Below, in pieces: positions 28,518 to 39,900 of a stretch of DNA of 64,000 nucleotides. A program made the position numbers and the translations under genes. Where the stretch lies: NCBI GenBank assembly GCA_013396635.1, contig WBMW01005315.1, positions 1,178,001 through 1,242,000 of the forward strand. Reading direction: 5' to 3'. This DNA comes from Penelope pileata (Eukaryota > Chordata > Aves > Galliformes > Cracidae). The notes beneath the pieces are model-generated. The model saw nothing but the letters and a program-made list of their open reading frames with translations, was not told the DNA's origin and searched no databases. The stretch's first letter is position 1. Each line of letters opens with the position of its first letter.

Positions 28518-28575
28518 TTTATTGTTTTGTTCAGAGTGTTCAGACCTCCAGGATCTCTTGGACATTATCAGCATC
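28518..28575 (-). CDS. Terminal exon and poly(A) signal of the minus-strand gene
   Basis: Follows a pyrimidine-rich acceptor (ctctgccccaccctgag). In the frame from the previous exon it stops at once (TGC TGA). Another frame reads DADNVQEILEV before a stop at 28542-28540, a more natural C-terminus, but it would need the intron to end in TG instead of AG. AATAAA at 28523-28518 follows 16 bases after that stop. Confidence 0.35.
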
Positions 28576-30799
28576 CTCAGGGTGGGGCAGAGAGGCAGCG
28601 TCAGGACACAGCCCACTGCCCTGCCCTCCCCAGGCGCTGGAGAGGAAGGCGGCCATGGGCAGTACTTGGCAGCCTTTCAGCCACCATGATGGGAACAGAG
28701 CAGAGAGCTCCGGTCCCAGCTCTCACCTAGAGCTTCAAAGGCGTCCTCGGCTTGCTGCTCCCGATTGCTGTCCTGGAGTGGGCTCCTGCAGGCATTGCAG
28801 ATCGCATCCAGCATCTGTGGTACTTGTGTCTCCTGTGGGAAAAGAGGCAAGCCCAAGTTCTCAGACTGGCCCCACTGCTGAGTCCCTACCTGTGAGTCCC
28901 CACCACCAGGGATGGAGCGGGTGGTATTGATGGCTGTGTTGCCCCGTGTTCCCAACATCTCCCTGGTGCAGGGCTCACTCACCAGGTATATGCCAATTCT
29001 GCTTTCCAGCCTAGCTCCACTGTACCCCATGGATCTCACGACTGCACTCTTCAAGCCTGTTTGCTCCACGAAGGGAGCACATTCACAGAGGGCCATCCTG
29101 CATGCCTGGAAAAGAGCACCGTGTCCGCTCATTCCTCCTCCTGTGCAGGGGAGGCTGGAGGCCCGTGCTGTGGCTCTCCCACGCAGAGGGGCTGCCCTCA
29201 GTGTCACCCCTGGGCAGAGGAGAGCACTGGCAGCTGTGCCTGGGGATGGCTCAAAATCGTGGCAGAGCTGCTTCTGGAAGCACCCAGGAGGTGCCTCGCA
29301 TCTGACAAGCAGGCAGTAGCAGCCCTATGGCTCAGCAAAGGCCGTGCACATTTCTGTGGACAACCACGTCATTATGGCACTGGAAGGGGATATCTCTAAG
29401 GACCCTTCTGAAAAACACTAGCACCAGCATCCTGGGCTGCCCCAGGTACCTGGCAGGTGAAGGTGACCTGGTCTGCCCACCCTGCCGATGCAGCCCAGGC
29501 TGCTTCATTTGAATTCTTTCAGTGTAACATGGCAAAGGAACCTCCCGAAACCTNTCCTTACTAAAGTGACAGCAATAATAGTACAGACTTCTGAAAAAAA
29601 GAGATTGCTTCGTGCCCTCGACATGCTTGCTCTTTTAAATGCCAGAACCAAAGACAGAAAGAGTGGGGCAGACCTTCACGTGTGATCTGTAAAACTAGAG
29701 CACCCTCCCCACGTGTGCCCTGCCCCTGCACTTATTCAGGCCCGATCACCTGTGGCTTCCCTGAAGGACAGGCATTTCCATTTCTTGCAGCCGCAGATGG
29801 CAAAGTGCCTGGTACGAATTTCTAAGGGAAGTAGGTGACTTGTCGTTCAGGGACAAGAAAAGGAAATGTGCATCTCCATAGCCCAAACTGCAAGGAGAAG
29901 AGCTCCTGTGGCTCCAGACTGATGCAGGCTCCAGGAGCGCATGCACCAGCTTGGATACAAATGTCACACAGCAACTTAGCTCTTTGGGCAGGGCCTCTGC
30001 GGAGAATTGGGAAGAGAGGCTGTGCTTGGAGTAAGCATTTGAGGAATGCACGTTCAACCTAGGTTTTGAGGTAGCACCCGGGAAAACGGCCTGCGCCTTG
30101 TTTCTGCCCACATCTCCCATCCCTTCGCGAGCTCCCTGCCATCAAACTCAATTGGACAAAGAGGGAGAATGACCATGAAATCCCCAGCAGCCGATCAGCT
30201 GCTCTTAGGGGAATGGCTTCCTTGCTCCCCACAGCCCAGCTAGAGAAATGTTTCTTTACACAAAACTGCTTTCTCTTCTGATTGCATTCTGATACCCTGC
30301 AGTTTTCTTACAGAACTTCCACTCAGTGATTTCTATTTATGTGGCAAGCATTAGCCAGCAGAGGCTAAACAAAAATCTGCCCTCACATGCTCACTCCCTC
30401 CTGCCACTGGCTGAGTCCAGCTCAAAACACTGCTTGGAATTTCACGCCCAACTGATGTTTCTGCACACAATGCACTGAGACTCGAGCATGTGCATTTTTT
30501 GGCCCTCCTGTGCATTTGATAACGAGCCAGCACCAAAGGTGTGATGACAAGAGTCCCCAGGAAGAGAGAACACAGTGGATGGATGATGAGCAGGGAAGAG
30601 CGAAGCTGAGCGAGAGCACGCATGGCTGTAGGTACCTGGCAGATGAAGGTAACCTGGTCTGATCACCCTCCTGAGGCAACCCAAGCTGCTCCTTTTGAAT
30701 TCTTTCAGAGTAATATGGTGTTTCCTTTATCGCCACAGCCCTGTGCGCGTTGCAGGCTTCCCGTAGGTGTTCAGGGCTCAAACTCAAAACAAGTGTCAT
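28518..30799 (-). CDS. Unrecognised compact multi-exon gene (HEAT-repeat-like, possibly MROH-like) or young pseudogene
   Basis: Six segments on the minus strand have good acceptors and donors and matching phases: 30799-30636, 29887-29750, 29590-29450, 29301-29208, 29105-28983 and 28832-28727. A terminal exon follows from about 28575, with a stop and an AATAAA at 28523-28518. Introns of about 100-160 bp (the first about 750 bp) suit a compact bird gene. The predicted peptide is helical and HEAT-like (FLFLSLNDKSPT, ACRMALCECAPFV, VPQMLDAICNACRSPLQD), which reminds me of maestro heat-like (MROH) proteins; that is an impression. The first exon has an ATG, but stops lie just upstream, so the 5' end is open. 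The last exon joins in a frame that stops at once, so the copy may be broken. One N lies in the third exon. Confidence 0.45.
28727..28832 (-). CDS. Candidate exon 6 of the minus-strand gene
   Basis: 106 bp between a strong acceptor (cttgcctcttttcccacag) and a consensus donor (gctctag then gtgaga). The other two frames contain stops; the open one gives VPQMLDAICNACRSPLQD and ends AEDAFEALG with one base carried over. Confidence 0.5.
28983..29105 (-). CDS. Candidate exon 5 of the minus-strand gene
   Basis: 123 bp between a strong acceptor (ggtgctcttttccag) and a consensus donor (tacctg then gtgagt). The peptide ACRMALCECAPFVEQTGL has the look of a HEAT helix in maestro-type proteins. It continues in the same frame into the next exon. 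Confidence 0.5.
29208..29301 (-). CDS. Candidate exon 4 of the minus-strand gene
   Basis: 94 bp between acceptor gcctgcttgtcag and donor ccaggg then gtgaca. It was placed because an exon of this phase change (two bases carried in, none carried out) is needed to join the flanking exons, and this segment fits with an open frame (CFQKQLCHDFEPSPG). This is the least certain exon of the set. Confidence 0.28.
29450..29590 (-). CDS. Candidate exon 3 of the minus-strand gene
   Basis: 141 bp between a strong acceptor (caatctctttttttcag) and a donor (ctgccag then gtacct), symmetric in phase and open apart from an N at 29554 that leaves one codon ambiguous. The second half (CYTERIQMKQPGL) repeats part of the exon at 30636-30799. 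Confidence 0.4.
29750..29887 (-). CDS. Candidate exon 2 of the minus-strand gene
   Basis: 138 bp between a pyrimidine-rich acceptor (cttctccttgcag) and a donor (gccacag then gtgatc). Open in the frame set by the previous exon and symmetric in phase. The peptide GYGDAHFLFLSLNDKSPTS then QALCHLRLQEME has the hydrophobic helix, Asn-Asp turn and second helix of a HEAT repeat. Confidence 0.4.
30636..30799 (-). CDS. Candidate exon 1 of the minus-strand gene
   Basis: Open from an ATG at 30799 to a donor (ctgccag then gtacct), ending with two bases of a codon. The peptide includes SPEHLREAC and YYSERIQKEQLG. Its last 60 bp resemble the exon at 29590-29450 at DNA and protein level (SERIQKEQLGL versus TERIQMKQPGL), so one probably arose by exon duplication. 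If the upstream AG in a T-rich stretch (gggaatttttcag) is the acceptor, all three frames meet a stop, so this is a first coding exon or a damaged one. Confidence 0.35.
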
Positions 30800-33340
30800 G
30801 ATGCAAGAGCTTTCCTATCTCTGAAAAATTCCCCACAAAACCTCCTCCTCTATTCCAAAGTGCTTTTTGGCCCTTAACTCTTCAGCTCTTCACTCTGGGG
30901 ACTTAGTGTATGTTGTCTTCTTCTCTCTGGGTTGAGATTATGACAGCAGACCACAAGCAGACCAAACGAGCTTCATTTAGAAGAAGGTCCTCATGAGAAT
31001 GCTTCTCAAGAAACAGCTCTTCTAAAAGTCTCTCTGGATAAGACCAGAAACGTGATAAAATGAGGTTCTGAAGGGTGAGAGCAGAGCATGAAAGAAAGCA
31101 GAGGAGAGAGTGAAGGGGGAAGGAAGAGACTTCTGATGGTCAGGGGCGTGCTTAATGAGTAAAAAATGAGCCAACACATTAAAAACCATGCCATGAAGAA
31201 ACGAGCCAAGAGAAGAATGGTTTGGCAGAGCAGAGGTGGAGCTCTGTCACACTTCACAGCCCTGACTTGACCTCAGCTGACCGGCAGGCTGTCTTTCCCA
31301 GCCATTTCAGCGCTTGGATACTTAAAATATTAGCAAAACTGGTAAAAGGGCAATTTCCTTACAGTGTTGTGTAAGTGACAGTAATGCAGTGAATGAGCTC
31401 CTGCTTTCCTCAGTAACCAAAGAAAATCCCTGTCCCTACAGTTGTTTTTCTACAAAGGATGTGCAATGACAGAGTCTGGTTATCCTGTAAGTCTCACAAG
31501 TCTTTAATTAGCCTTGTTATGTAACAGACTTATCATTTTAGTGTATTTCTGTCCTTGTCTTACACTGACAATCTGGGATCATCTTCATTTCAACCATTTT
31601 TATAATCTTGTCATCTTCCACCATGGAATTGCTCACCCAGCAACTTTCCTGCAGCATGATCATTCCTATAGCACTTTCTCTGATGTGTTTATAATTTCAA
31701 TATTCCTTATGTTTTCTGGGGGCCTATTGTGGTTCTTTCTCTCTTTTTTTTTTCCAGAATGTTCTGCATTTTATAACTTCTTTCTTGTTTCACCTAGATA
31801 CTGCTAGGTATCTTCTCTGTCTCTGTACATCTTTTCGCATTTTCTTTCTGTTTGATTCATTTCATTCTGTTTGTTCTGAGCTCTGAAGCAACATTTCAGT
31901 AGATTGCTGGGTTTTGTTGTTTGTTCATTTTTTCCTCCACTCTGATATTAGTATTGTCTAATTAACGAGGCACCAACCAAGATCTGTACTCCAAACAGCC
32001 ACTGTAGTAAGATACAGGTAGAAAAAAGTCATGTCCCCAAGTGTGCCATTGAAGTAGACAAGGCAGGCAAAAGGCAGAGAGGAAAGGGAAGCACAGAGGT
32101 CAAGTCAATTCCCAAAGGAGACAAAGCTGCTCAGTGGCAGAAGAAGAACATGAGGGTCTAGTCATCCACTGTCCTGGAGCTGTGTTTTGTTTTCCAGCCA
32201 TGACTTAATATTTCTTTCTTGTTGTTCTGGCACCAGTCTTCTTTCTGCAAAATCGTCATAAAACAAGTGACGCATCTGCAGCCGTTTTTAACTTGGGCAC
32301 CTCTGATTTAGAGACCTTAACCCTATTCACCACACATGGAATGATTTGCTGCCCCCCGATCAGCACAGCAGAGTTGCAGCCATGTGCACAGCCCTTACTA
32401 CACATATACTCTGCCAGTTTCTAACCCTCCCCTCTTTAAAGCACCTCAGCATGCCCTGGATCAGCTGTAACACTGGGTCAGATGCTTTTCCAAGGGACTG
32501 TCTTCCACCAGCTGCTTTGTCCCACTGACCAACATCATTCAGTGGATCTCACAGCTTTCCCTGTTTCACCCATGGCTTGCAAGTGGCTGTCTGTCAGCCT
32601 CGCCCTGTCAGGAAGTTCAGCTCAAAAATGGCTGAAAGGGCAAAACTCCTTCTGTGGGTTTCAGCTCTAGGGGAAATAGTGCTAACAGAGGTGCATCTCA
32701 ACGCCTTGCCACCAGCAGTGTTTGCTCTCTGCAGCTCTGTAACTTTTCACCCCAGTGGCTGTGGCAGTGTTTTCAGGAGCCTCTGTGCAGTTTCCTCGTG
32801 TTCCTGCAGCGTTATCCTGGCCCTGTTGGTCTCCCAGCCCTGCACCTGAAAGCCCCAATCCTGGTGTTACAGTGGGCACTCACAAGAAACAAAGTGCTGC
32901 TAGCACAAGAAGTGCCTCCCTTTCCTTCACTTCTTGTTACTCAGATTATAGGTTATGGTTGTCAAAACAAAGCATACCACAATACTATAAACAATAGTAC
33001 TTGAAATCCTTGACAAATACTATCCAGCAGCAGATGTGCACAAGGACTGAGCAGCTGGGCAGCCGGCAGTGCTGACATGCAGTGCAGGTCCTGATGTTTT
33101 CATCACAGAACGGTGGAAAGAGAAGAGCGTGGTGAAAGCCATCATCGTCCTCACCAAGGTCACCTGCTGCACTGTGGAGATGGAAAGCCATGCTCACCCA
33201 GGACCCTGCTGCCCACATGGGCAGTGCTCCCTTTCCCTTCATTTTTCCCCAACATTAATTTCTGCTGTTACTGTCGGTCAGTGACACTCACTGCAGATCC
33301 CACTAACCGATGTTTGCGCTTAGGAGTCTGTCTCCTGTCG
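30800..33340. other. No firm gene; one weak minus-strand exon candidate
   Basis: Mostly unremarkable sequence. At about 32848-32753 on the minus strand, an AG after a T-rich stretch is followed by an open helical peptide (TLQEHEETAQRLLKTL) up to ccactggg then gtgaaa. It might be an upstream exon of the gene at 28518-30799, but phase and linkage were not established. Single N at 33798 lies beyond this stretch. Confidence 0.25.
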
Positions 33341-33573
33341 CATCAGGGGAGGTTCAGGTTGGATGTTTGGAAAATTTCTTCTCAGAAGGAGCGGTGAGGC
33401 AGTGGCACAGCTGCCCAGGGCAGTGGTGGAGTCACCATCCCTGGTGGTGCTCAAGAACCGTGTGGATGTGGCACTGCGGGACGTGGGCAGTGGGCATGGG
33501 GGAGAGTGGTTTGGTGGTTGGATCGGATGATCTCAGAGGACTTTTCCAACCTTCAGGATTCTATGATTCTAGG
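33341..33573 (+). mobile_element. CR1 LINE 3' fragment, sense
   Basis: Reads ggttggatgtttggaaaatt, a 'gtggtggagtcaccatccct' block, ggatgatctcagaggac and an aggattctatgattctagg tail, the order of a CR1 3' end. It ends about 350 bp upstream of the FNTA start codon. Confidence 0.85.
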
Positions 33574-33779
33574 TACAGGCAATGACGGAGCAGGAGCCTG
33601 CTCCTGTCCTAAGCCGCAGCTACCAGTGGGGCTGGGCTGCACCGTGCCATGCATAACGCACTCAGCAAGCCATCCCGGAGGTATCCATCGGACTAACAGG
33701 CCATCACATCACAGGAAAGGCAGGGTACATCTCAGGACGTGTGTCTGGCCTGAGCATCTGGATGCTTTACAAGTCCCTT

Positions 33780-33926
33780 CCCTTCGCTTCCCTTCCCNGT
33801 TGACCCTACCGCGCAGGTCCTGCCACCCCGCCACGCCAGGGGGCGCTTTGGCGCCGTCGCCGCCGCTCTACCCTCTCCTCTTCCTCCGCTTCCGCTAGGC
33901 CCCGGAAGCGACACGGGGACGACGCG
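33780..33926 (+). promoter_or_regulatory. FNTA: FNTA core promoter and CpG island
   Basis: CpG density rises sharply from about 33800 and continues past the start codon. No TATA box is seen. Motifs by eye: acgccagggggcgc (33833-33846), a near-consensus CTCF core; tttggcgcc (33847-33855), E2F-like; ccggaagc (33902-33909) and the opposite cgcttccg near 33886, ETS/GABP-like. The set fits a broadly expressed housekeeping gene. Actual start sites are unknown. Confidence 0.65.
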
Positions 33927-33987
33927 ATGGCGGCGGAGGGGGTGGCGCCGGCGGAGCTGCGGGGGGGGGGGGGTGCCGACGGCGAGG
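33927..33987 (+). CDS. FNTA: FNTA exon 1 (partial, runs into gap)
   Basis: ATG at 33927 in a CpG island, preceded by gacgcg (G at -3 is absent but G follows at +4). Reads MAAEGVAPAEL then a poly-G stretch coding Gly, like the low-complexity N-terminus of mammalian FNTA. The exon end and about 15 or more codons before the Tyr-Arg-Asp-Arg of exon 2 must lie in the gap. The 13-14 base G run may be miscounted, so frame across it is not certain. Confidence 0.8.
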
Positions 33988-36900
33988 NNNNNNNNNNNNN
34001 NNNNNNNNNNNNNNNNNNNNNNNNNNNNNNNNNNNNNNNNNNNCGGGCCCGGGGAGGCGCGGGGGTGGGAACGAGGCCGGGAGAAGGGGGGGGACACGGA
34101 TCCATGTGTGTCACGGTGGGAGCAGCTTTCTACGTTTTTAAAAAGCACTGAAAATAACAATTTAAACGTATTTACAGGGACAGGAAGGAATGGGCAGACA
34201 TCGAACCTGTTCCTCAGAATGATGGCCCAAATCCCGTGGTTCAGATCATCTACAGTGAGAAGTGTGAGTCGTAAACATGTCCTTCAGGGGGATTTAAAGT
34301 GCTTAAGTCAGTGTCTGCCCCTTGGTGCTGTTAAGGCAAGGCTCCATGTTTCAGACAATGTGTTCACTAACGTGCTTGTCCTGGTGAACAGAAAGCAACA
34401 AGTGTGTCTTGCATTGCAGCAGCTGCGTGGGGTGTTTCAGTGGGCGTCTCAAGCGCTGAATCTTTGCATCAGGTGTTAATAGCCAAGGTTTTATTTTAAA
34501 GTCATGCAGCTTCAGAACGGCAGCGGGCAGTATGGGTTGTGTAGCAAGGCATTTGTAGGGGAGGAGACACGTATGAAACCACCACATCTGGGGAAGCAGT
34601 GTGGCCAAGCAGCAGGGTGCTTTTCTCATTGTTTTGGGAACTATTCAGATGGTGTATTTTTAAGGTATTTGTGCAGCTTTTTATTGTACTAGTATTATTA
34701 GCAGCATCAGTCAGGAGTGTTCACAGAGCAGTATGTAGTTGTCATGTTAAGGAGGTGCATGTTAAGGAGGTGTACTTCAAGTACCCAGAACAGGAAGTGA
34801 CTTCAGAAGGTTATTGCCCTTAGCCTTTAATCAGGCCAGTTTCTCATAGCCTTGGATAAAATTCTTTTATCTTTTTAGTTCGAGATGTCTATGATTACTT
34901 CCGGGCTGTTCTGCAGCGGGATGAGAGAAGCGAAAGAGCTTTCAAGCTAACAGCAGATGCCATTGAGTTAAATGCTGCAAACTATACAGTATGGTGAGTG
35001 ATACTTTGATTTTTACCCCAGATTGTTTCCCCTGTCAGTTAATTGCTGGCCTCTTAGGTCTCTAATAATTTTGTTAGTATAATCAGGGCTTGGCTAGTTG
35101 AATTTACACAGGACAATGTTGTAGATTCCCCTGAGCTTCTAAAGAAAGCCCACACTCAGTATTTTCCATGTCTAGTTTTGGTTTAGTTGTGTTCATTCAT
35201 TTTGCTTTGAGGATGTTATTTTACAAGGTCAGGATTAGCTACAAAAGATTTTTTTCAGGGAAGTGAACTAATTGTGAATGGCAGTGTTGCCTTGGCCAAA
35301 TGGAGAAGTTTCCTTCAGGTGGCTTCAAGAAGAGGCATAAAAGCTTTTTACTTATTATTTGACTGCTAGGTAGTTGTATACTTACAAAATACTGCATTTT
35401 GAAGTGAAATTCTGGCATTTGGAGCAGGCCTTTTTAACCCATGAATTCCAGCAAGTACCCCGTTACGAGTTAGTAGAACAAAAACATATAAAATCAAAAA
35501 GCTTATGTTATTTTAAGCACACAACCATGTGGTTTCTGCAGTGATGAAACTAGTGTGGGTAGACAGAGACTGCCTTGAAATTTAGGATTGCTGTGATCTT
35601 AGATAACACATTGGTGTAATTGAGTGGCTGTTAACAGAACTGTATATGTGGTTGAGTTCTTTACACTCCTTTTAACTCAGTATCTGTTAGAAGAACTGTG
35701 AAGAAAGGCTCCTTTATGAATTCTAGGAATGTCTGTTGCAGTGTTTGAATGCTTGACTTTTGTACAGGCACTTCAGAAGGGTTCTCCTGCAGTCCTTGGG
35801 AAAGGATCTCTATGAGGAACTCAAGTATATTACAGCAATCATTGAAGATCAACCAAAGAACTACCAAGTCTGGTAAATCCACATTTCCTTTTCAGTTCAT
35901 AGAGCTTCTACAGTTTTTTTTTTTAATTGCCTGGGAAGAATTGTGCTTATTGATCCTAAAAGTTGTTAAGCTGTTTCCTTGCAGGTACTGCAGTGACGAC
36001 AGCAGAGCAATTAGATAGAGCAGCTGAAGAATACTTTGGCAGTGATAGTGATGCAATTTGATCTAAACTTGATTGTGACAAAAGGTCTTGTTTTCTTTTA
36101 ATTTCAGTTTTTAAACTGTCCAAATAAGTCTGACAGAACAGTAATGACTGATGAAAAGACAAAATGTCAGATAGAAATAAGTATTTTTTATTTTTGTTGG
36201 CGCTTGGAGTTTTTCACAAGTGAGTGGGGATAGAGAGAACAACAGTGTTACAAAATTTCAGAATGTTGTCCATCTGCTCCAACCTGTGCTCCAGCAGGGA
36301 CACCCAGAGCAGGGTGCCCAAGCCCATGTCCAGGAAACTTTGGAAGATCTCCAACGAGAAGACTCCACAACTTCTCTGGGCAACTTGTGCCAGTGCTCAG
36401 TCACCCGCAGCTGCACAGCAGTGCTTTCTGGTGTTCAGAAGAAACCTCCTGTATTCCAGTTTGTGCCTATTGCTTCTTGTCCTGGTACTGTGCACCTCTG
36501 AAAAAAATGTGGCTCTGCCTCCTTTGCACACTCCCTTCAGATATTTATAGACATTGATCAGAACTCCCCCCCTAGTCTTCTCTGGGCTGGAGAGTCCTAT
36601 CTCTCAACCTTTCCTCACAGAGATGTGCTTCAGTCCCTTGATCATCTTGGTGGATCGTCTTGTAGTGGGGGGCTCAGACCTGGACACAGTACTTTGGATG
36701 AGCCTCACTAACACTCAGAGAAATGATCACCNCATGTCCAGGAAACTTTGGAAGATCTCCAACGAGAAGACTCCACAACTTCTCTGGGCAACTTGTGCCA
36801 GTGCTCAGTCACCCGCAGCTGCACAGCAGTGCTTTCTGGTGTTCAGAAGAAACCTCCTGTATTCCAGTTTGTGCCTATTGCTTCTTGTCCTGGTACTGTG

Positions 36901-39900
36901 CACCTCTGAAAAAAATGTGGCTCTGCCTCCTTTGCACACTCCCTTCAGATATTTATAGACATTGATCAGAACTCCCCCCCTAGTCTTCTCTGGGCTGGAG
37001 AGTCCTATCTCTCAACCTTTCCTCACAGAGATGTGCTTCAGTCCCTTGATCATCTTGGTGGATCGTCTTGTAGTGGGGGGCTCAGACCTGGACACAGTAC
37101 TTTGGATGAGCCTCACTAACACTCAGAGAAATGATCACCTCTCAGCCTGCTGGCCATAACTTGCGTATTGCAGCCAAGAGTACTGTTAGCCATCTTAGTG
37201 GCAAGGGCACATTGCTGACTCATGCTCAACTTGGTGTTTACTGTGCCCTTTCCAGTTTTCCATCTGGGTGGCCCCCAGTAAGTCCTGGTGCCTGGGGTTG
37301 TTCCTCCCCAGGTATGGGACTCTGCACCTTCTCCTTGCTGAACCCCATGAGGTTTTTGTCAGCCCCTTTCTCCAGACTGTTGAGGTCCCTCGGGGTGACA
37401 GCATGGCCCACTAGTGTCTCAGGCCTGTCTCCCAGTTCTGTGTCATTTTTGAATTTACTGAGCTGCACTCTACCCCTTCATCCAAATTATTAGTGGGGAT
37501 GTTACACAGGACTTGAACCCAGTATTGACCCTGGGGTGTGCTGCTTGTTAGCGGTCTCCAACTAGTCTTTGCACCACTGAGTGCAACCGTATGGGCCCAG
37601 CCATTCAGCCGTTTTTCAGTCCATCTCAATGTCTGTTTGCCCAGCCCATACCTCAGCAGCCTCTCTGTGAGGATCTTGCAGGGCACAGTGTCAAGGCTTT
37701 ACAGAAGTCAAGGAGGACAGTAGTTACTGTTCCCCCTTTGCCTTCATCCATCGTGCTGGTAAAGACTAAGGCATAGAAGGCAAATAAAGTACCTCATCTT
37801 TTTCACTTTCCCAGATAACCAGGTCTCATATTTCCTTCAGCCAAGGGCTTCGTCTTCCTTCTGTCACTGATGTACTCGTAGAAGCCAGTTGTTGCCTCTG
37901 ACAGCTCTGTCCAGATTCAATTCCAGTTGGGCTAAAGCTTTCCTAACTCCATCTCTGATACTCGGACAGTATCTCAGTATCCCTCTCATGTTACCTGTCC
38001 TTGCTTTACCCTATATGGGTTTCATTTCTGTGTTTGAATTTAGCCAGGAGTTCCTTGCATATTTGCAAGTCTCCTGGCATTTCTGCCCTACTTCGTTGTT
38101 GGCTGAGCTTGGAGGAGGTGATCCTTGAATACTAACCAGCTTTCTTGTGCCACTCTTTATTCCAGGGCCTTATCCCATGGGATTCTAATAAGTAAATCCT
38201 TGAAAAGGCCAAAGCTTGCTCTCGTAAAATCCAGCGTTGTGAGCTTGCTGCGTGCCCTTCTTCGTGCCCTGAGCTCCACGCACTTCAGCTGATCGTTGTT
38301 ACAGAGAGCGCCATCTGCTCCTCATTTCCCTACCCAGTCTTTCCTAAAGAGCCTATATCCTCCTGTTACAACACTCCAGTCATGGGAGCCATCACACCAC
38401 ATTGTTATTACTAGAGAGAATCATGTAGGAGAAGAAAATTCAATTTTCTTTGACTATGAGTGTTGAAGTAGGAACATGTTACTTCAGATAAACACAACTT
38501 GTCTAAAACAAGATGATTGACTCATTATGTGTATGTCGTTACAGTATTTGTTGTATAGAATGTGTTTTCACATATTATAGTGAAACATATTATAGTGGAA
38601 TAGTATAGTATAAGTTTTCATCGTGTATTTCTCAGGAAGAAGTGAACTTTTTTTGTATATTTCTTTTACATAGCACTTCTTCTTATATGTAGTACAGGTG
38701 TTAAATGTTGCTTTAATACAGACCACACATTCACAGCAATTCTTGACTGCCCTAAAAATAGCTTCCTCTTCTTCATCAGGCATCACAGACGAGTGTTGGT
38801 AGAGTGGCTGCAGGATCCATCCCAGGAGCTTGAGTTCATAGCTGACATTCTTAACCAAGATGCCAAAAATTACCATGCTTGGCAACACAGACAATGGGTT
38901 ATTCAGGTATAGTACAAGTAGAACTGATTATTCTCTAAATAACCTACTCAGATTGTAGAGTTTTACATGTTAAATGCAACCAGAATTGCAGTTCACACAT
39001 TGTTTCTTTAAACTCTAGGGAAAAAACAGTTGCATTGTGGTGGGTAATAGCGTTTAGATACAAACTAATCTTTAAGCAAGCAAGCCCAAAAAGATCTACT
39101 ACTGGATGATTCCTTTAATGTGTGTGAATTACATGATGAGCTAACACCACTGAGTGTGACCAAGTAACATAGCGTGTTCCTAGTACACTCCTTTATTTTT
39201 CTTTGAAATTTGTGTTGATTTTTTTTTAAAAGGCTCTGTATCTAACATTCAGAGAGCAAATGTGTTTTTAAAAATAACAACTTTTGATTGTGGTTTTCTC
39301 TTTCCTTCTCTTTCTATAGGAGTTCAAGTTATGGGACAATGAACTGGAATATGTAGACCAGCTTCTGAGGGAGGATGTGAGAAACAACTCTGTTTGGAAC
39401 CAAAGATACTTTGTGATTTTCAACACCACTGGCTATGATGATCCAGCAGTTCTAGACAGAGAAGTCCAGTTAGTAATGTTTTTCGTTCTCTCACTAAGCC
39501 TTCTCTGCTATGTGCAAGCAAAGGAATACCTTGACAGGCCTTGGCTGCTGTTGGCTTTGCCATTTTTTTCTGGTTTTAAAGCAGCATTTGGGCTCCTTTA
39601 AAGATGTTAGATCAAGTATTAGTGCACATGTAAATGTGTTCAGTACTACTGACTTGTCGAGTAGTACAAAAGCAGGAAATCTTTAGCCTGGAGAAGTTGT
39701 TCTGTTGAAGTTCTCTTCCTACCCTGCTTTTTATGGTGGAGGCAAAATGTTTGGCTCTTATAATCATCTAGCTATAGTGGATCAGCCTGCAGAAAATCTG
39801 TGACAGTGGCACCACTTGTGCTGTCCATTATATCTTACAACCTACTCAGAGCACTGAGCTAGGAAGCTTGGAAGGAGAGGCACTCTCAGTGTTGTATTAA

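Noticed and set aside
28412..29399. Plus-strand frames of 112-172 codons
   Set aside because: They are GC-rich antisense shadows of the minus-strand exons, with no splice or poly(A) support on the plus strand.
36220..37800. Many overlapping plus- and minus-strand frames in FNTA intron 4
   Set aside because: All are CR1 sequence read in sense or antisense; the minus frames are pieces of decayed CR1 reverse transcriptase.
39377..39601. 74-codon frame overlapping FNTA exon 6
   Set aside because: It is exon 6 read through its donor into the intron; the real exon ends at 39468.
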